From positions 1 to 37,491 of the forward strand of contig JAPYON010000012.1 in assembly GCA_029938175.1 (NCBI GenBank): a DNA stretch of 37,491 nt, written 5' to 3'. The notes beneath the pieces were generated by a model. The model saw only the letters and a program-made list of their open reading frames with translations. It ran no database searches and had not been told where the DNA came from. The first letter of the stretch is position 1, and each line of letters starts with the position of its first letter. Positions 23,964-32,491 of this stretch are shown here, piece after piece. This DNA comes from Paracoccaceae bacterium. Lineage in GTDB: Bacteria > Pseudomonadota > Alphaproteobacteria > Rhodobacterales > Rhodobacteraceae. Position numbers and translations under genes: made by a program.

Positions 23964-23973
23964 AGTATTTCCT

Positions 23974-24905
23974 TTACGTAAGCATCTCGCTTTCAGGGTT
24001 GTCCAGTAAGTAGTCCAACCGTTTTAGGGCATCTACAAAAATCGCCGAGCTATGTTTTCCGCCAAGTATTAGGCGCACCGCGTTGGGGCACTGGCTTCGT
24101 CGGGAAGGAAAATGTCGGCAGGCGCAACCTGTATCCCAAGCTTTTCCGATGTAAACGAAAACGACGAGCCATACCAGCCTTCTGTTAATTCCAGCCAGAT
24201 AAAATCTGCCGCCTCGTTCCAATTGATATTCCAGCGGCCAAGTTGGTTAACAGCCAGACGCACACGTTCGCGGCGATAGTCGCGGATATGGCCCAGTAGG
24301 GCGCCCGCATGGCCGGACTGTATCAACAGGCAGGTAAGCTGCGAAATGATAGGCGAGAAAGAATGCGTCATGGCTTGCACAACATTCCGCCCAACGGGGA
24401 CCTTGTCAGGTGGATACAACAGAAACCCGCTGCGCAAACCCACCGCGAGATAATCGGACAGGCTGGATACATGACAGACCCGTTCGGGGCAAAAATTCAT
24501 GAAGCTGGGCGGGCGCTCTGCGAAGATCAACGATATGCGGCTCTACGTGGGTCTCGCCAAAAACCGTTCCGCGCGTGGGTTTGGGGTCACGAATGTAAGT
24601 TCCACGCCCAACTTGTGCCTCTATCAGGCCTTCCTCGATGCCCAGTTTATAGGCACGCGCCACAGTCCTCGGGGTGATTTTTAGCTGCCATGCCATGTCG
24701 CGCAGAGCGCATATTTATCTGCTTGTGCGCGCGTTCCCGCACTTTTACAACTTCTTGTGGCAGCAGCATTGGCCCTCGCACGGCTGGAGGATCGACTTGA
24801 CTATGGGCATCGCCCCGATAATCTGGGGAACCACCTTGGCAAAGGCATCGGATTTGATCGTCTTCGACCAGGTTCGGATCATCGTCCTTCCGGCCCAGTT
24901 TACCA
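23974..24905 (-). pseudogene. MocR-type (GntR HTH plus aminotransferase-like) regulator, decayed
   Basis: Minus-strand fragments in several frames rebuild parts of a MocR regulator. Around 24696 a GntR winged helix is clear: MAWQLKITPRTVARAYKLG, IEEGLIEAQVGRGTYIRDP. After a large deletion the aminotransferase domain resumes near 24480 with VSSLSDYLAVGLRSGFLLYP, then THSFSPIISQLTCLLIQSGH and RDYRRERVRLAVNQLGRW. A further frame change near 24100 gives NAVRLILGGKHSSAIFVDAL and a stop at 23974. The PLP lysine of SLSKxL reads SLSD, and most of the cofactor-binding region is missing. The N-terminal 60 or so codons (up to about 24905) are only faintly recognisable. Nothing else is visible in 24906-25009. 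Confidence 0.75.
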
Positions 24906-25009
24906 CCTCTAACCATCGCCCGTGCCGTGTTTCCGAATGCGATACGGATTTTCCTATCGGAAACATTAACAACCCCCTGCGGCACAAAACCGACATTTTA
25001 TGACTTGCA

Positions 25010-25093
25010 CGACGCCCCCCGAATCCCGTAACAGGTCCGTGGGCAGGTCGTCGGAATAAGGACGAGCGATGGCGGGCTCAAAAATATCGTCCT
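25010..25093 (+). ncRNA. Structured serC leader (serC RNA motif candidate)
   Basis: Two stems lie just upstream of serC: CGACG (25010-25014) with CGTCG (25049-25053), and AGGACGA (25059-25065) with TCGTCCT (25087-25093), a perfect seven-base stem. GAGC...GGCTC inside the second loop offers an alternative pairing. The position and two-hairpin form fit the serC RNA motif described in front of serC in alphaproteobacteria. The ribosome site AGGAG (25099-25103) follows directly. Confidence 0.6.
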
Positions 25094-25109
25094 GATGTAG
25101 GAGCCATCC

Positions 25110-26276
25110 ATGAGCTTCCCTTTACCGCCGCAGGTCTTGCCTGCGCGCCCCGAATTCTCATCTGGTCCATGCCCCAAACGCCCCGGTTGGTCTGCTGAAG
25201 CAGTCGCAGCAAAGGCGTTTCTTGGTCGTTCGCACCGCGCGGCGGAACCCAAGGCACAGATTAAATCCGTAATCGACCGCATGGCGGCGTTGCTGAAAAC
25301 CCCTGAAGGTTATCGTGTTGGCATTGTGCCCGCTTCCGATACTGGTGCCGTTGAAATGGCGCTGTGGTCGTTGCTTGGGGCGAGGCCTGTGGATGTGCTG
25401 GTCTGGGAAAGTTTCGGCGCCGGCTGGGCTGGTGATATTCGCAATCAACTTAATCTGGACGATGTGAATGAGTTAATGGCGGAATATGGTGCGTTACCGG
25501 ATTTAGCAGCCGTTCGCACTGACGCCGACGTTGTGTTTACGTGGAACGGCACCACTTCCGGTGCACGCGTTCCGAACGCTGACTGGATTTCTGACGACCG
25601 AGAGGGGCTGACGATTTGCGATGCAACGTCGGCGGCTTTTGCGCAGGACCTCGAATGGGCCAAGCTGGATGTGACAACCTTTAGCTGGCAAAAAGCCATG
25701 GGCGGCGAGGGTGCGCACGGCGTTATCGTGCTTTCACCGCGCGCGGTTGAGCGGCTTGAGAATTTCACGCCGGATCGCCCGCTGCCCAAGATTTTCCGCC
25801 TTACCAAAGGAGGCAAACTGATCGAAGGTATCTTTACCGGTGCGACGATCAACACGCCTTCGATGCTGGCCGTGGCCGATGCCGACGATGCGCTGGAATG
25901 GATGGAGGGGCTTGGCGGTTTGAAAGCCACCCGCGCCCGTGCCGATGCGAATTTCGCGGCGTTGCAAGGTTGGGTGGATCAAACCGATTGGGTTGAGAAC
26001 CTTGTAGCAGAACCTGCCGCGCGGTCTAACACATCGGTTTGCCTCAAGATCGTTGATCCGGTTGTGGCAGCGCTTGATGATGCGGGCCAGCGTGCCTTCA
26101 CCAAAGCTATGGTGAAGTTTCTGGAAGCAAACAAAGCGGCTTACGACATCAACGGATACCGCGATGCCCCTGCGGGGTTGCGTATCTGGTGTGGTGCCAC
26201 GGTTGACACCGCCGATGTAACAGCAATGAGCCCTTGGCTGGACTGGGCTTTCGAGGCCGCCAAAGCTGATCTCTAA
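25110..26276 (+). CDS. serC: Phosphoserine aminotransferase
   Basis: SerC transaminates 3-phosphohydroxypyruvate to phosphoserine. The 388-residue protein is a class V PLP aminotransferase of the form found in alphaproteobacteria and methanogens: [13 protein letters not shown] at the N-terminus, [11 protein letters not shown], the PLP lysine K195 in [17 protein letters not shown], and [14 protein letters not shown]. It starts six bases after an AGGAG site below a structured leader, and serA follows after 22 bases. The serC-serA pair encodes the first two steps of serine synthesis in reverse pathway order. Confidence 0.95.
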   Translation: MSFPLPPQVLPARPEFSSGPCPKRPGWSAEAVAAKAFLGRSHRAAEPKAQIKSVIDRMAALLKTPEGYRVGIVPASDTGAVEMALWSLLGARPVDVLVWESFGAGWAGDIRNQLNLDDVNELMAEYGALPDLAAVRTDADVVFTWNGTTSGARVPNADWISDDREGLTICDATSAAFAQDLEWAKLDVTTFSWQKAMGGEGAHGVIVLSPRAVERLENFTPDRPLPKIFRLTKGGKLIEGIFTGATINTPSMLAVADADDALEWMEGLGGLKATRARADANFAALQGWVDQTDWVENLVAEPAARSNTSVCLKIVDPVVAALDDAGQRAFTKAMVKFLEANKAAYDINGYRDAPAGLRIWCGATVDTADVTAMSPWLDWAFEAAKADL

Positions 26277-26298
26277 TTTTCAATTAAGGAGCAATCAT

Positions 26299-27891
26299 AT
26301 GCCCAAAGTTTTAATATCCGACAAACTGTCGACCGCCGCTGTTCAGATTTTCAAAGACAATGGCCTCGAGGTGGATTTCATGCCTGACCTAGGCAATGAC
26401 CCTGCCAAACTGGCCGAAATCATTGGTGATTACGATGGTCTGGCCATCCGTTCTGCCACTCAAGCAACTGCCGAGCTTATTGCCAAAGCCAAAAACCTGA
26501 AAGTGATTGGCCGCGCTGGTATCGGGGTGGATAACGTTGATATTCAGGCCGCCAGTGCCAAAGGGATAGTTGTTATGAACACGCCGTTTGGCAACTCGAT
26601 CACCACAGCAGAACATGCGATTGCGATGATGTTTGCTGTAGCGCGGCAAATTCCGACCGCCGACGCCTCGACGCAGGCTGGAAAGTGGGAGAAATCGCGC
26701 TTTATGGGGTCCGAGATTACGGGAAAAACACTTGGTTTGATCGGTTCAGGCAATATCGGTTCGGTAGTCAGCAGCCGTGCGATCGGCCTGAAAATGAAGG
26801 TTATCGCATATGATCCGTTCCTATCGCACGAACGCGCCAAAACGCTAGGTGTGACCAAAGTTGAAGAAATCGAAGACCTGTTGGGTCGTGCCGATTTCAT
26901 TACGTTGCATCTGCCTAAAACCGACAAATCCGCCAATCTTCTGTCGGCGGACCGTATAGCACAGATCAAAAAGGGCGCGTATCTGATCAACTGTGCACGC
27001 GGTGGACTGGTTGACGAAAATGCAGTTGCTGAGGCGTTGAAATCCGGCCAACTAGCGGGTGCGGCGTTCGATGTTTACGCAGATGAGCCCGCAACAGAAA
27101 ACGTGCTATTCGGCCTGCCCAACGTCGTTTGCACTCCGCATCTGGGCGCTGCCACCAGCGAAGCGCAGGAAAATGTAGCGCTTCATGTGGCTGAGCAGAT
27201 GTCCGATTACCTGATGAATGGAGCGATTTCCAACGCTATCAACGCCCCAAGCGTGACCGTCGAGGAAGCACCAATCCTGAAACCGTGGATCGAATTGTCC
27301 GAGATGCTCGGCGGATTTGCAGGGCAGGTGACAGAAAACCCGATCACCGAGATCGAAATCGAGTTCGTCGGCAAAGTGGGTGAGTTGAACATGCAACCTC
27401 TTATCTCTGCCCTGACGGCCAGCCTTTTGATTCCGCTGGTCGGCGAGGGCGGTGTGAACATGGTTTCTGCCCCTATTGTTGCTCGCGAACGTGGTATAAA
27501 AATCACCGAAATCCGTAAAGACGCACAAGGCGCGTTCGGGTCATACATGCGCCTGACCGTGATCACGGAAAAGCAAGTGCGTTCGGTTGCGGGCACTATC
27601 TACTCCGACGGCCGCCCGCGGTTCATCCAGATCAAGGGTATTAACCTCGAGGCAGAGCCGCAATCTTACATGCTGTATACCACCAACTCGGATATTCCGG
27701 GGTACATCGGCGCCTTGGGTACAGCGCTGGGTGCACTGGGTGTGAACATCGCGACTTTTGCGCTAGGGCGGGAAACCAAAGACGGAGAGGCGATTGCACT
27801 GTTGGGTGTGGATGCAAATATTGACGAAAATACGTTGGCGACAATTTCTCGATTGCCGCAGGTCAAACAAGCCAAAGCATTGGCATTTTAG
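26299..27891 (+). CDS. serA: D-3-phosphoglycerate dehydrogenase
   Basis: SerA oxidises 3-phosphoglycerate to 3-phosphohydroxypyruvate, the first step of serine synthesis. The 530-residue length indicates the long form with an intervening (ASB) domain and a C-terminal ACT domain that usually mediates serine feedback. The NAD-binding motif is GLIGSGNIGSVV. The catalytic triad is R234 (NCARGGLVDE), E263 (DEPATEN) and H281 (CTPHLGAAT). The ACT region begins about residue 455 (YMLYTTNSDIPGYIGALGTA). The ribosome site AAGGAGCAATCAT is good. Confidence 0.97.
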   Translation: MPKVLISDKLSTAAVQIFKDNGLEVDFMPDLGNDPAKLAEIIGDYDGLAIRSATQATAELIAKAKNLKVIGRAGIGVDNVDIQAASAKGIVVMNTPFGNSITTAEHAIAMMFAVARQIPTADASTQAGKWEKSRFMGSEITGKTLGLIGSGNIGSVVSSRAIGLKMKVIAYDPFLSHERAKTLGVTKVEEIEDLLGRADFITLHLPKTDKSANLLSADRIAQIKKGAYLINCARGGLVDENAVAEALKSGQLAGAAFDVYADEPATENVLFGLPNVVCTPHLGAATSEAQENVALHVAEQMSDYLMNGAISNAINAPSVTVEEAPILKPWIELSEMLGGFAGQVTENPITEIEIEFVGKVGELNMQPLISALTASLLIPLVGEGGVNMVSAPIVARERGIKITEIRKDAQGAFGSYMRLTVITEKQVRSVAGTIYSDGRPRFIQIKGINLEAEPQSYMLYTTNSDIPGYIGALGTALGALGVNIATFALGRETKDGEAIALLGVDANIDENTLATISRLPQVKQAKALAF

Positions 27892-27898
27892 GCTCACA

Positions 27899-27912
27899 GT
27901 GACATCAGTCAC
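27899..27912 (+). terminator. Small hairpin after serA
   Basis: GTGAC (27899-27903) and GTCAC (27908-27912) form a perfect five-base stem with a four-base loop, eight bases after the serA stop. No T-run follows, so it is a weak terminator candidate between serA and the convergent PAS_5 remnant. Confidence 0.3.
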
Positions 27913-27954
27913 GCCCTCGCCGGGTATTTGTCGGGGTGCTCTAATCCATCAACT

Positions 27955-28581
27955 TCAAATGCTTAGGCGCCTACCTAATGTGTTTTTGCCGTTTGGGCTT
28001 GCCGCCGGATATTGCATGAACGTCGAAGATGCATCCATGCTGAATCCAGCTTTCAGCTCGGCAAATCCCAGGCTTTGTGGGGATTTTTCCGTCGAAGACG
28101 TATCAATGGCCTCTATGTCGACAGACTGTACTTTGAAACGCACCGGCGCAGTGAACCCGTGCTGTCGGTGTCGTTACGCAGCCGATAATCCGGCTGACTT
28201 CTCCGAAGTCATTGCGAAGCGGCAGTAATATCATCTCGGCCTGCGCCTCGTTTCCCATCTTGTCTATGGAACCCAAGCCCAGTCGCGGGATGTTTGGGCG
28301 GTTCATCACGTCGGCCAGAACTGCCTCGAACCGTCGCCGCGTATTCTTGTCGAAATCGTAATGGGGTATTGCCCACAAACCTCCATTCCCATCATCTCAC
28401 ACAGTGTCAGACCTGCAAACCGTACTCTGACGTCGATGGGGTTAAGGCGGTCAAGAACGAAAATGCTGTCCAGAACGTCTGGAGTTTGTATTGGATCGAT
28501 CGTCGAACGTAACGGCAAGTCGCCATTTATCCGCAGGTCTTCCCAATGGCATCGGAGGGTCTGGATTATCGTCACCGACAT
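27955..28581 (-). pseudogene. PAS_5 domain protein, frameshifted twice
   Basis: From the ATG at 28581 the frame reads MSVTIIQTLRCHWEDLRING, then FVLDRLNPIDVRVRFAGLTL and CEMMGMEVCG, the N-terminal half of the PAS_5 proteins common in Rhodobacteraceae. Near 28370, in a GGG run on the minus strand, the homology shifts to another frame (AIPHYDFDKNTRRRFEAVLA, then MILLPLRNDFGEVSRIIGC). Near 28190 it returns to the first frame (RFKVQSVDIEAIDTSSTEKS) and ends at 27955. One apparent one-base deletion is offset by one insertion about 180 bases later. If repaired, the protein would be about 208 residues. PAS_5 proteins have no established role. Confidence 0.7.
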
Positions 28582-28697
28582 ACTCTTTCTATTGAATCGG
28601 GCCTGCCAGCACCGAAGTCCCTCCCTCGCCGCTTCATACTAGTTACTGTCATTCTTAACGTATAATATTTTAGCGGTATTGTAATAATTATGATAGC

Positions 28698-28769
28698 ATT
28701 GGTTAACGGATATTGGTTAATAGAAAGTTAATAGGTTAACTAAATCTTGACACTATGGGGAAAGGTTAA
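28698..28769 (+). promoter_or_regulatory. Cluster of TTAA boxes with a CtrA-type site upstream of yicC
   Basis: Five TTAA tetramers fall in 67 bases (28703, 28717, 28728, 28736, 28766). Those at 28717 and 28728 form TTAA-N7-TTAA, the CtrA consensus. ATTGGTTAA is repeated at 28698 and 28712 with a 14-base period. A TATAAT element lies at 28661-28666. The cluster fills the region between the PAS_5 remnant and yicC and suggests regulation by CtrA or another TTAA-binding protein. Confidence 0.5.
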
Positions 28770-28772
28770 CGA

Positions 28773-29660
28773 ATGACACTGCAATCCATGACAGGCTTCG
28801 CGACGGTGTCGGGTCAGCGGGATACGATTGGCTGGGTTTGGGAAATCCGCTCGGTTAATGGTCGGGGTCTTGACGTTCGCATTCGCCTTGCGGACGCCGC
28901 CGAAGCGTTGGAACCTGCCATTCGTGCCGCCATTCCCAAACGTCTGACGCGCGGGAATGTTTCGGTTAACCTTAAACTATCGCGGATGGCGGACGATGGC
29001 ACGCCTTCCCTAAATCGTGAGAACCTCGCGGCGGTTGTCGCAGCGGCGGCACAAGCGCAGGGATTGGCCGAAGCCACCGGGTTAGAACTGCAACCGGTTT
29101 CAGTCGGAGAGTTGTTGACGCAAAAGTGGGTATGGGAGGCGGGAGCAGCCAGTGACTCGGCTTGGATCGATCAGGCCAAAGCTCAGATTGACACGTTGAT
29201 CGGCAGCTTTGCTGCAGCCCGTGAAACCGAGGGCGCCGCGATCGTTGCCGTGCTCTCGGCGCAGGTCGATACGGCGGAAAACCTGTCGCGTACGGCGCGT
29301 AAAAGTGCGGATGAGCGGAATGCCCGCGCTGGCGGCGTCCTGCGCGAAAAGGTTAAGGCCTTGCTGGAAATCACCGACGTTGCCGACGAAAACCGACTGG
29401 CGCAGGAGCTTGCAATTCTGGCAGTAAAGGCCGACGTGACAGAGGAACTAGACCGCCTCGACGCGCATATTTCCGCTGCTCGAGATCTTCTGGCTGCCGT
29501 AGGCCCCGTCGGACGCAAGTTCGATTTTCTGATGCAGGAGTTCAACCGCGAGGCTAATACGCTGTGTTCCAAGTCCTCATTGAGCGAATTGACTGCAATC
29601 GGACTTGAACTCAAGGTCGTGATAGATCAAATGCGGGAACAAGTTCAAAATCTGGAGTAA
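28773..29660 (+). CDS. YicC family endoribonuclease
   Basis: The 295-residue protein starts with the hallmark LQSMTGFATVSGQ and has the N-terminal YicC_N domain (WEIRSVNGRGLDVRIRL). It ends with the conserved C-terminal DUF1732 block FDFLMQEFNREANTLCSKSS, then LELKVVIDQMREQVQNLE. E. coli YicC is an endoribonuclease implicated in small-RNA turnover. The gene begins after GGGGAAAGG and is followed by gmk after three bases, the usual yicC-gmk order. Its leader carries a TTAA-box cluster. Confidence 0.93.
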   Translation: MTLQSMTGFATVSGQRDTIGWVWEIRSVNGRGLDVRIRLADAAEALEPAIRAAIPKRLTRGNVSVNLKLSRMADDGTPSLNRENLAAVVAAAAQAQGLAEATGLELQPVSVGELLTQKWVWEAGAASDSAWIDQAKAQIDTLIGSFAAARETEGAAIVAVLSAQVDTAENLSRTARKSADERNARAGGVLREKVKALLEITDVADENRLAQELAILAVKADVTEELDRLDAHISAARDLLAAVGPVGRKFDFLMQEFNREANTLCSKSSLSELTAIGLELKVVIDQMREQVQNLE

Positions 29661-29663
29661 CCA

Positions 29664-30305
29664 ATGACCAACCGCCGTGGCCTGCTTATCATCCTTTCTT
29701 CGCCCTCGGGCGCGGGAAAATCTACCCTGTCGCGGCGTGTGCTTGAAGATGATCCGGATGTGATTTTCTCGGTTTCGGCCACCACGCGCGCGCCCCGTAA
29801 AGGCGAAGTTGACGGGCGGGAGTATTACTTCAAGTCTCGCGAAGAATTCGAGGCTCTGGTAGCCAATGACGGCATGCTTGAACATGCCGAGGTGTTCGGG
29901 AATTTCTACGGATCGCCATCGGCGCCAGTCGAGGCAGCGATTGAGGCGGGTAAAGACGTGCTGTTTGACGTTGATTGGCAAGGCGGCGAGCAAATCGGCA
30001 ATTCTACGCTAAAGGATGCAGTGGTTTCGATTTTCATTCTGCCGCCGTCTATTGTTGCGCTGGAATCGCGTTTGATGTCGCGCGGGCAGGACAGTGCTGA
30101 CGTCGTTGCAAGCCGAATGGCGCAGTCTCGATCTGAGATAAGCCATTGGGCGGAATATGATTACGTTTTGGTTAACGACGACCTTGAGCGCGCTGAATCC
30201 GACTTACGTGCTATCCTAACCGCCGAGCGCCTGCGCCTCGATCGCAATCCAGCTTTGGTGCCCTTCGTGGAATCCCTTAACGATGAATTCGAGGGACGGA
30301 AATGA
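29664..30305 (+). CDS. gmk: Guanylate kinase
   Basis: Gmk phosphorylates GMP to GDP. The 213-residue product has the P-loop PSGAGKST at 14-21, the GMP-binding segments [19 protein letters not shown] and [26 protein letters not shown], and the lid region [14 protein letters not shown]. It lies three bases after yicC, and its stop overlaps the next start (ATGA at 30302), so all three genes form one operon. Confidence 0.96.
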   Translation: MTNRRGLLIILSSPSGAGKSTLSRRVLEDDPDVIFSVSATTRAPRKGEVDGREYYFKSREEFEALVANDGMLEHAEVFGNFYGSPSAPVEAAIEAGKDVLFDVDWQGGEQIGNSTLKDAVVSIFILPPSIVALESRLMSRGQDSADVVASRMAQSRSEISHWAEYDYVLVNDDLERAESDLRAILTAERLRLDRNPALVPFVESLNDEFEGRK

Positions 30306-30835
30306 GCCATATTTATCAACTTGACGGCATCGCCCCGATTTTCCCCGAGGACGATGACTATTGGGTTGCCCCAACGGCGGTGCTGGTTGGGGACATTCTG
30401 ATGGAAAGCGGCAGCTCTATTTGGTTCGGGGCAGTGGCCCGTGGCGATAACGAGCGGATCACTATCGGGCGGGGCAGCAATGTTCAGGAAAATTCGGTTA
30501 TGCACACCGACATGGGTTATCCGTTAACGATTGGTAAAGACTGCACTATTGGTCATCGCGCCATGTTACATGGCTGCACGGTTGGCGACAACAGTTTGAT
30601 CGGCATGGGTGCCACGGTTCTGAACGGAGCGATCATCGGCAAGAATTGCCTAATCGGGGCAGGGGCATTGATCACCGAAGGAAAAGTTATTCCAGACGGC
30701 CGCCTAGTGATGGGCGCACCGGGCAAAGTCGTGCGGGAACTGGACGCCATGATGCTGGAAATGCTGCAACGTTCTGCAATCGGGTATCAGGAAAACATGC
30801 GTCGGTTCCGCGATGGCATGAAGCCTATAAAGTAA
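30302..30835 (+). CDS. Gamma-carbonic anhydrase family protein
   Basis: The 177-residue protein is a left-handed beta-helix trimer subunit of the gamma carbonic anhydrase/YrdA group. Hexapeptide repeats run through residues 25-130. The three zinc histidines are present as H68 (NSVMHTD), H85 and H90 ([10 protein letters not shown]), and [17 protein letters not shown] contains the conserved arginine/aspartate region. Many such proteins bind zinc but show little carbonic anhydrase activity, so the reaction is uncertain. It overlaps the gmk stop by four bases. The downstream region is a broken convergent gene. Confidence 0.92.
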   Translation: MSHIYQLDGIAPIFPEDDDYWVAPTAVLVGDILMESGSSIWFGAVARGDNERITIGRGSNVQENSVMHTDMGYPLTIGKDCTIGHRAMLHGCTVGDNSLIGMGATVLNGAIIGKNCLIGAGALITEGKVIPDGRLVMGAPGKVVRELDAMMLEMLQRSAIGYQENMRRFRDGMKPIK

Positions 30836-30845
30836 TAGTTAACCT

Positions 30846-31390
30846 TTATTCGTCACTGGTCTTGGTTAATGCAACATCGTGGGGCTTTGACAGTTCACGA
30901 GCCAACTGTAACTGGATTTGGGCCGGAGTCGGATCATGTGAAGCATCCCACGCTTGGTTAACTGCAATCCGCGCTCCTTCAGCAATGAATCAAAATCCAT
31001 CAGATGTTGCGGATACAGTCACAACTCCACCAATGGGCAACGCGGTTTCAGCGCATAGCAAGACCAGATACAACAGCTTCATAGTATCGCGTGGTAAATC
31101 CAGCCCGTTCAATTGCCAATCAAGCTGTAATCGCGGTGTTTCGATCATGCTTTTGCAATCACTCCCGCTGCCGTTCCGCCAATCATGCCTTCCGCGAATT
31201 TCCCAAAACAGATGCGGAAAAATTGCAACTTGCCGTTCGCGCTAGCCACGCTATCGGCGATTAGTCCGACTTCTGGTATGGTTTCCGTCAGCTCGGCCAA
31301 AAATTCCACGCCATTGCCAATTGCACCTACCGGACTTATTAAATCATGGCAAATGCGCGAATACACCAACGCCTGTAAATTCGCGCTCAA
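30846..31390 (-). pseudogene. chpT: Histidine phosphotransferase ChpT, broken
   Basis: The minus-strand frame from the TTG at 31390 gives LQALVYSRICHDLISPVGAI, with the phospho-accepting histidine, then GLIADSVASANGKLQFFRIC, the signature of ChpT-type phosphotransferases (DUF2328). It stops at 31145. After a one-base shift in the AAAA run near 31152 another frame continues with RLQLDWQLNGLDLP, DTMKLLYLVLLCAETALPIG and GVVTVSATSDGF. It meets an in-frame TGA at 30990-30992 and goes on in the same frame (FIAEGARIAVNQAWDASHD) to TAA at 30846. No ribosome site precedes the TTG and an in-frame TGA lies just upstream, so the start may also be lost. ChpT passes phosphate from CckA to CtrA. Confidence 0.8.
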
Positions 31391-31411
31391 GATGTATCAC
31401 CGGAGGGTAAC

Positions 31412-31585
31412 ATGATCCAGTTTCTGGAACCGGGTAATCTGGTTCGACATCCCAGCAAACCCGATTGGGGGTTGGGGAAAGTGCAGTCAGTTATAGCAGA
31501 CCGTATAACGGTCAATTTTGAACATGCGGGCAAAGTTGTAATCATCGGGTCGCGGGTCCTTCTTGAGCGGGTATACGAAAGATAA
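31412..31585 (+). CDS. Small DUF3553 domain protein
   Basis: This 57-residue protein reads MIQFLEPGNLVRHPSKPDWG, then LGKVQSVIADRITVNFEHAG and ends LLERVYER. It matches DUF3553, a small SH3-like/CarD-like beta domain also found at the end of some UvrD-type helicases. The start has a strong CGGAGGG ribosome site. It diverges from chpT with only 21 bases between the starts, so its promoter must lie inside the chpT 5' end. It is intact although its neighbour is broken. Its role is unknown; nucleic-acid or RNA polymerase binding is plausible from the fold. Confidence 0.85.
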   Translation: MIQFLEPGNLVRHPSKPDWGLGKVQSVIADRITVNFEHAGKVVIIGSRVLLERVYER

Positions 31586-31654
31586 GCCCAATTAGTTGAG
31601 GTAAAGTGACCATAAAATGCAACTTAAGGGAGCTTCATCGATCTTGCGAAACGG

Positions 31655-31683
31655 TTGCACCTATGCTGCGAACCGCATAAGTA
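31655..31683 (+). promoter_or_regulatory. Candidate sigma-70 promoter of olsB-olsA
   Basis: TTGCAC (31655-31660) and TAAGTA (31678-31683) are separated by 17 bases and lie 28 bases before the olsB start. The match is moderate. Confidence 0.3.
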
Positions 31684-31711
31684 GGCAGCACCCTGCCGGA
31701 GACCCGAATAC

Positions 31712-32488
31712 ATGAAAGCCGACACAGACCGTTTCGAAGTACGACTTGCGGAATCTGACGAGGATGTCGCCGCCGCACAGCGCTTGCGCTACAAGGTATT
31801 TGTCGAGGAAATGGGAGCGCATACCACGCCCGAAGAACATGCAAACCGGCAGGAACGCGATGAATACGACCCGTTTTGCGAACATCTTCTGTTGATCGGC
31901 AAACAGGCCGGTGGCGATCCGCTCGACAAGGTTTGCGGTGTATACCGTCTGATGCGCGGCAGTGTTGCAAAGGCCGGAATTGGCTTTTACGGGGCGTCAG
32001 AATACGACCTCTCCAAGCTGCAAAACATGGACTGTGAGACTCTGGAACTAGGGCGGTCGTGCATATCCGAACAGCATCGCGGTGGGCTTGGCCTGCACAT
32101 GCTGTGGGACGGCTTGGGGGAATACGTCGGCAAGCACGACATCGGTGTTTTGTTTGGTGTTGCCAGCTTTCATTCTGCCGACCCAACCCCGATAGCCGAG
32201 GCACTGTCCTATCTGCACCACAACCATCTCGCCCCCCCGAAATTGCGTGTTAAGGTGCTGCCGGACAGCTCGACTACTATGAACTTGATGCCTGCTGACC
32301 AGATCGACAAACGTCGTGCATTGCAAGTTGTGCCCTCGCTGATCAAAGCTTATTTGCGTTTGGGTGGGCATGTCGGTGAAGGGGCGTTTATTGACAGAGA
32401 TTTTAATACTGTAGATGTTTGCCTGATAATGGATACTGACCAAATGACTGAAAAATACCGTGCGTTCTACGGGCGTAAAAGGGGTTAA
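31712..32488 (+). CDS. olsB: L-ornithine N-alpha-acyltransferase
   Basis: OlsB transfers a 3-hydroxyacyl chain from acyl carrier protein to ornithine, the first step of ornithine-lipid synthesis. The 258-residue GNAT-fold protein shows FEVRLAESDEDVAAAQRLRY, KVFVEEMGA, the EYDPFCEHLLLI strand, VCGVYRLM, ETLELGRSCISEQHRGG with the acyl-carrier/CoA loop, and LFGVASFHSADP. These are typical of the OlsB/hemolysin-like acyltransferases. olsA follows after three bases, which confirms the assignment. The ribosome site is CCGGAG. Confidence 0.92.
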   Translation: MKADTDRFEVRLAESDEDVAAAQRLRYKVFVEEMGAHTTPEEHANRQERDEYDPFCEHLLLIGKQAGGDPLDKVCGVYRLMRGSVAKAGIGFYGASEYDLSKLQNMDCETLELGRSCISEQHRGGLGLHMLWDGLGEYVGKHDIGVLFGVASFHSADPTPIAEALSYLHHNHLAPPKLRVKVLPDSSTTMNLMPADQIDKRRALQVVPSLIKAYLRLGGHVGEGAFIDRDFNTVDVCLIMDTDQMTEKYRAFYGRKRG

Positions 32489-32491
32489 CTG

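Noticed and set aside
30990-30992. Recoded or programmed stop in chpT
   Set aside because: A second, independent frameshift near 31152 and the missing ribosome site fit decay better than programmed recoding.
30646-31245. 199-codon plus-strand frame after the gamma-CA gene
   Set aside because: It starts inside the gamma-CA gene in another frame and then runs antisense to the chpT remnant.
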